In this document: piece by piece, positions 61,978-64,000 of the stretch
Layout of the letters: every line of letters starts with the position of its first letter
Position numbering within the stretch: position 1 is the stretch's first letter
Source of the DNA: a bacterium
GTDB taxonomy: Bacteria > Planctomycetota > Phycisphaerae > Phycisphaerales > SM1A02
NCBI GenBank assembly: GCA_029977865.1
Contig: JAPOKA010000008.1
Coordinates: 117 to 64,116 of the forward strand
Direction of reading: 5' to 3'
Length of the DNA stretch: 64,000 nt
The notes under the pieces: generated by a model
Database searches by the model: none
The model's input: only the letters and a program-made list of their open reading frames with translations
What the model was told of the DNA's origin: nothing
Position numbers and translations under genes: made by a program

Positions 61978-63387
61978 ATGCCCTCTCTCACTCGATTGCC
62001 CCTGCTCGCCGTGGCCGCGCTGGCGTTCGCCAACCTGCTCGCCTGCAGTTCGGCGCCGAAGCAGCCTTCGCCCGAGGCGGTCCAGGCGGCCGCGGAGTTC
62101 GAGGAGGAGCTCGATCGCTTCGGACTCGTGGCCCGAAGTCTCGTCGACGCCGCGACCCTCGCCAAACTCGATCAGACCGACCGGCCCGAGGTCGAGAAGC
62201 GGCTGTCGGCGCGGCGATCGGTCGTCGGCCGGCTCGAACGCGCCGGCTCCGGCAGCAATTCCCTGATCTCGCTGATCGATCTGTGGTGGTGCGCGGAGAT
62301 GCTGCTGCACTCGGCGCAGAACGGTCAGGTGCAGGAGCTCTTCGGCGAGGAGTCCCAGGGCATCTCCAGAGCGGCGGAGGCGATGTCGACGCAGATCGAG
62401 GACGTCGCATTGCGCTACCTGCCCAAAGAGAAGGTCGAGCAGATCAAGGAAAAGGTGGTCGAGGCGGCCGAGCAGGAGGAGATCCTCACCACCAAGATCG
62501 AGTCGGTCGCCACCGGAGCCCGTCTCGGCGGCGCACGCACCACCAGCGGTGGATCGAGCGGCGGCATCGTGGACCTGCTCTCCCTCCCGCTCTCGCCCTT
62601 CACCGCGGCCAGGAGCGTGGAGACCGGCGTCGCCGATGTGGTGGTGCAGGCCCAGGAGTTCAATCGCCAGTTCCAGCGACTCCCCGACGAGGTGCGAAGG
62701 CAGTCCGAGCGCCTGCTGCAGGAGTTCTATCTCTCTCCCCTCGCCCGCTCGACGGTGGACAACCTCAACGCCGTCGGCGCCGCCAGCACTTCGCTTGCCA
62801 AGACGGCGGAGGCGCTCCCGGTCCAACTCCGGGAGCAGGCCGCCATTCTCCTTGAGGAGACGCGCGCATCGCAGAGCGAACTGGCCTCGACCGTCGCGAC
62901 GGCCCGCGATGCCGCCGCCGAGGCCCGCGCCACCGCGATCGAGGTGAATGCGGCGATCTCCAACCTCGGCGAGCAGAGTGCGGCCGTCGACCGCGCCGTC
63001 GAGCAGGCCGCAACCACCGCCAAGGCCTGGGAGCAGACCGTGGCGGCGGTGCAAGGCGTGCTCGACACCGTCGAGCGAATGCAGGGTCCCGAGCCACCGC
63101 CCGGTGCCGCGCCCCAACCGCCGTCGTTTTCGCTCGAGGAGCTCGATGCGAGCGCCGTGCAGCTCCAGAAGGCCGCGATCGACCTGCAAGGGGTTCTCGA
63201 TCGAGTGATCACGCTCGTCGACGACACCAACACCGAACGGGTCGAAGTGCTCGCGGCGAGAACCATCGAGAATGCCGCGAACTCGAGCATGTCGCTCGTG
63301 GATGCGGTCTTCTGGCGCTCGCTGGTGGTGGTGGGTCTCGCCGCCGCAGGCCTGGTGACCTTCGGCGTGGTCCGACGCGGGAAGTGA
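61978..63387 (+). CDS. Coiled-coil lipoprotein with C-terminal membrane helix
   Basis: A 469-residue protein with a lipoprotein signal (lipobox NLLAC, Cys23). A mainly helical body includes a long heptad-like region (about 250-370, rich in Ala, Glu, Gln and Val), a proline-rich break (GPEPPPGAAPQPP) and a final membrane helix SLVVVGLAAAGLVTFGVV. It could span between membranes or be held at both ends. No family was recognised. It follows the HD-GYP gene by 21 nt and is probably co-transcribed. Confidence 0.75.
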   Translation: MPSLTRLPLLAVAALAFANLLACSSAPKQPSPEAVQAAAEFEEELDRFGLVARSLVDAATLAKLDQTDRPEVEKRLSARRSVVGRLERAGSGSNSLISLIDLWWCAEMLLHSAQNGQVQELFGEESQGISRAAEAMSTQIEDVALRYLPKEKVEQIKEKVVEAAEQEEILTTKIESVATGARLGGARTTSGGSSGGIVDLLSLPLSPFTAARSVETGVADVVVQAQEFNRQFQRLPDEVRRQSERLLQEFYLSPLARSTVDNLNAVGAASTSLAKTAEALPVQLREQAAILLEETRASQSELASTVATARDAAAEARATAIEVNAAISNLGEQSAAVDRAVEQAATTAKAWEQTVAAVQGVLDTVERMQGPEPPPGAAPQPPSFSLEELDASAVQLQKAAIDLQGVLDRVITLVDDTNTERVEVLAARTIENAANSSMSLVDAVFWRSLVVVGLAAAGLVTFGVVRRGK

Positions 63388-63408
63388 CCGTCGCTCGCCG
63401 GCGCAGGC

Positions 63409-63651
63409 TCAGTCGGGAATCGGATTGGGGTTCTCGACGAAGGGATCCTGATCCGGCGACTCGTTCTGCACCACATCTTCGCCGAGGGTGCCGACGTTGC
63501 TCGTGACTCCGTAGCCGCCTCCGGGCCCGTTCGCGGTGCCGTCGCCACCGCCGCCGCCGCGGCAGGCCATCGGCACGAGCGTGAAGACTGCGAGCATGGC
63601 GAAGAGCCCGGCGAGAAGTGCGCAACGCGAAGTTCTTGAAGGTCGGTGCAT
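63409..63651 (-). CDS. Small putative lipoprotein
   Basis: An 80-residue exported protein. It has a basic start, a hydrophobic segment (LLAGLFAMLAVFTLVPMAC) with a possible lipidated Cys30, then a Gly/Asn/Asp-rich mature part with GGGGGDG and a proline/asparagine-rich end. Function unknown. It is convergent with the coiled-coil lipoprotein gene. Confidence 0.55.
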   Translation of the reverse strand: MHRPSRTSRCALLAGLFAMLAVFTLVPMACRGGGGGDGTANGPGGGYGVTSNVGTLGEDVVQNESPDQDPFVENPNPIPD

Positions 63652-63818
63652 GGCGGGAGGCCTCGATCGGCGGAACAGTGACTGGAGGGAGATGTCGGCG
63701 ACCCGAGGCCACCGCGAGGGGAATCCTACGGCGACTTTTCCAAGGCCTACCGGGATTCGAGCCGATCGCCGAAGAACCGTCTCGATGATCCACGCGGGTT
63801 CCCTGCACGGAGCAACCC

Positions 63819-64000
63819 TTGGAAGATCTGCCTCTGCGACTCGGCTCCATGGCGGCCATCCTCGCGATGGGGCTGCTCGGCGGACTGCTTCCGTGGTGGA
63901 TGCCTCGACGCGCCGCCAACGCGGGTGAGCAATCCGGGCGCGGACTCGACCTGCTGAGCCTCGGAAACTGCTTCGCGGGCGGCGTGATCCTGGCGGCGGG
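63819..64000 (+). CDS. ZIP-family metal transporter, N-terminal part (runs off the window)
   Basis: The first 60 codons of a membrane protein. They hold a hydrophobic segment (SMAAILAMGLLGGLLPWWM) and then LDLLSLGNCFAGGVILAA, which matches the TM2 signature of eukaryote-like ZIP transporters (LxSLxxCFAGGVFLA). The TTG at 63819 has GGAG (63809-63812) with 6-nt spacing; ATG 63849 would cut the first helix. The family assignment rests on this short part only. Confidence 0.75.
   Translation, partial: MEDLPLRLGSMAAILAMGLLGGLLPWWMPRRAANAGEQSGRGLDLLSLGNCFAGGVILAA

Noticed and set aside
60196-63189. 997-codon open frame on the minus strand
   Set aside because: Antisense to the HD-GYP regulator and the coiled-coil lipoprotein; the sense frames hold all recognisable motifs.

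Overview
The window is GC-rich, gene-dense bacterial chromosome from a member of the Planctomycetota, most likely class Phycisphaerae. The best clue is four exported proteins carrying paired dockerin-like/EF-hand modules of the type GDLDGDGxVxGxDLxxLLxxWG, which are typical of that lineage. Peroxidase-like and di-heme-oxidoreductase-like c-type cytochromes, an FG-GAP/ASPIC-UnbV protein and a FbaB-type class I aldolase fit the same picture. The gene content is core chromosome; no insertion sequence, prophage, CRISPR array or integron is visible.

Layout. 1-1.75 kb (minus): start of ileS, a 60-residue protein, and a ZIP metal transporter with a His-Asp repeat tail. 1.9-4.8 kb: tRNA-Ala(CGC), its terminator, then mutS. 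5.1-7.7 kb: an NHL-type lipoprotein, divergent from a DUF4956 membrane protein and a CGDC thioredoxin-like protein. 8-14.3 kb: exported proteins (di-heme oxidoreductase with CBM6-like and dockerin-like modules, FG-GAP/UnbV dockerin protein, VWA-domain protein). 14.4-18.4 kb: a candidate small RNA, gcvH, and an overlapping LolD/MacB-like ABC exporter pair. 18.4-25.8 kb: uvrB, uvrA and an overlapping repeat protein. 25.9-28.5 kb: hotdog thioesterase, purN and a TPR/peptidase-MA/PDZ protein. 28.6-30.5 kb: DUF502, short HPF, PtsN-like IIA and HPr, a nitrogen-PTS-like cluster without enzyme I here. 30.7-38.7 kb: HAF-repeat dockerin protein, gpsA, a P1B-type ATPase, fbaB, a CaCA exchanger and mnmA. 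39-42.7 kb: a divergent RNase HII-like protein, then fusA behind a long leader. 42.8-50.5 kb: SpoIIE-type phosphatase and ribD facing a Gld-like ABC cassette (GldA-like ATPase, fused GldF-GldG-like permease, DUF4340). 50.7-55.7 kb: GAF-REC protein, prmC, a hypothetical protein, a GT4 glycosyltransferase and tRNA-Arg(TCG). 55.8-64 kb: a MauG/cytochrome-c-peroxidase-like dockerin protein, hutG, an exported DsrE-like protein, a REC-GAF-HD-GYP regulator, a coiled-coil lipoprotein, a small lipoprotein and the start of a second ZIP transporter.

How it works together. Housekeeping genes (DNA repair, translation, glycolysis, phospholipid, purine and riboflavin synthesis) alternate with an exported set in which redox enzymes and repeat proteins share one small calcium-binding-type module. 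That sharing suggests common anchoring or assembly at the cell surface. Two promoter styles recur. One is a -35/-10 pair with a 16-nt spacer (TTGNNN-16-TANNNT-like). The other is a lone TANNNT hexamer 6-10 nt before the start codon, as described for leaderless genes in Deinococcus. The most novel-looking items are the shared dockerin-like redox set, the promoter-terminator small RNA candidate at 14.47 kb, the long fusA leader, the CPG-motif P-type ATPase and the RNase HII-like protein.
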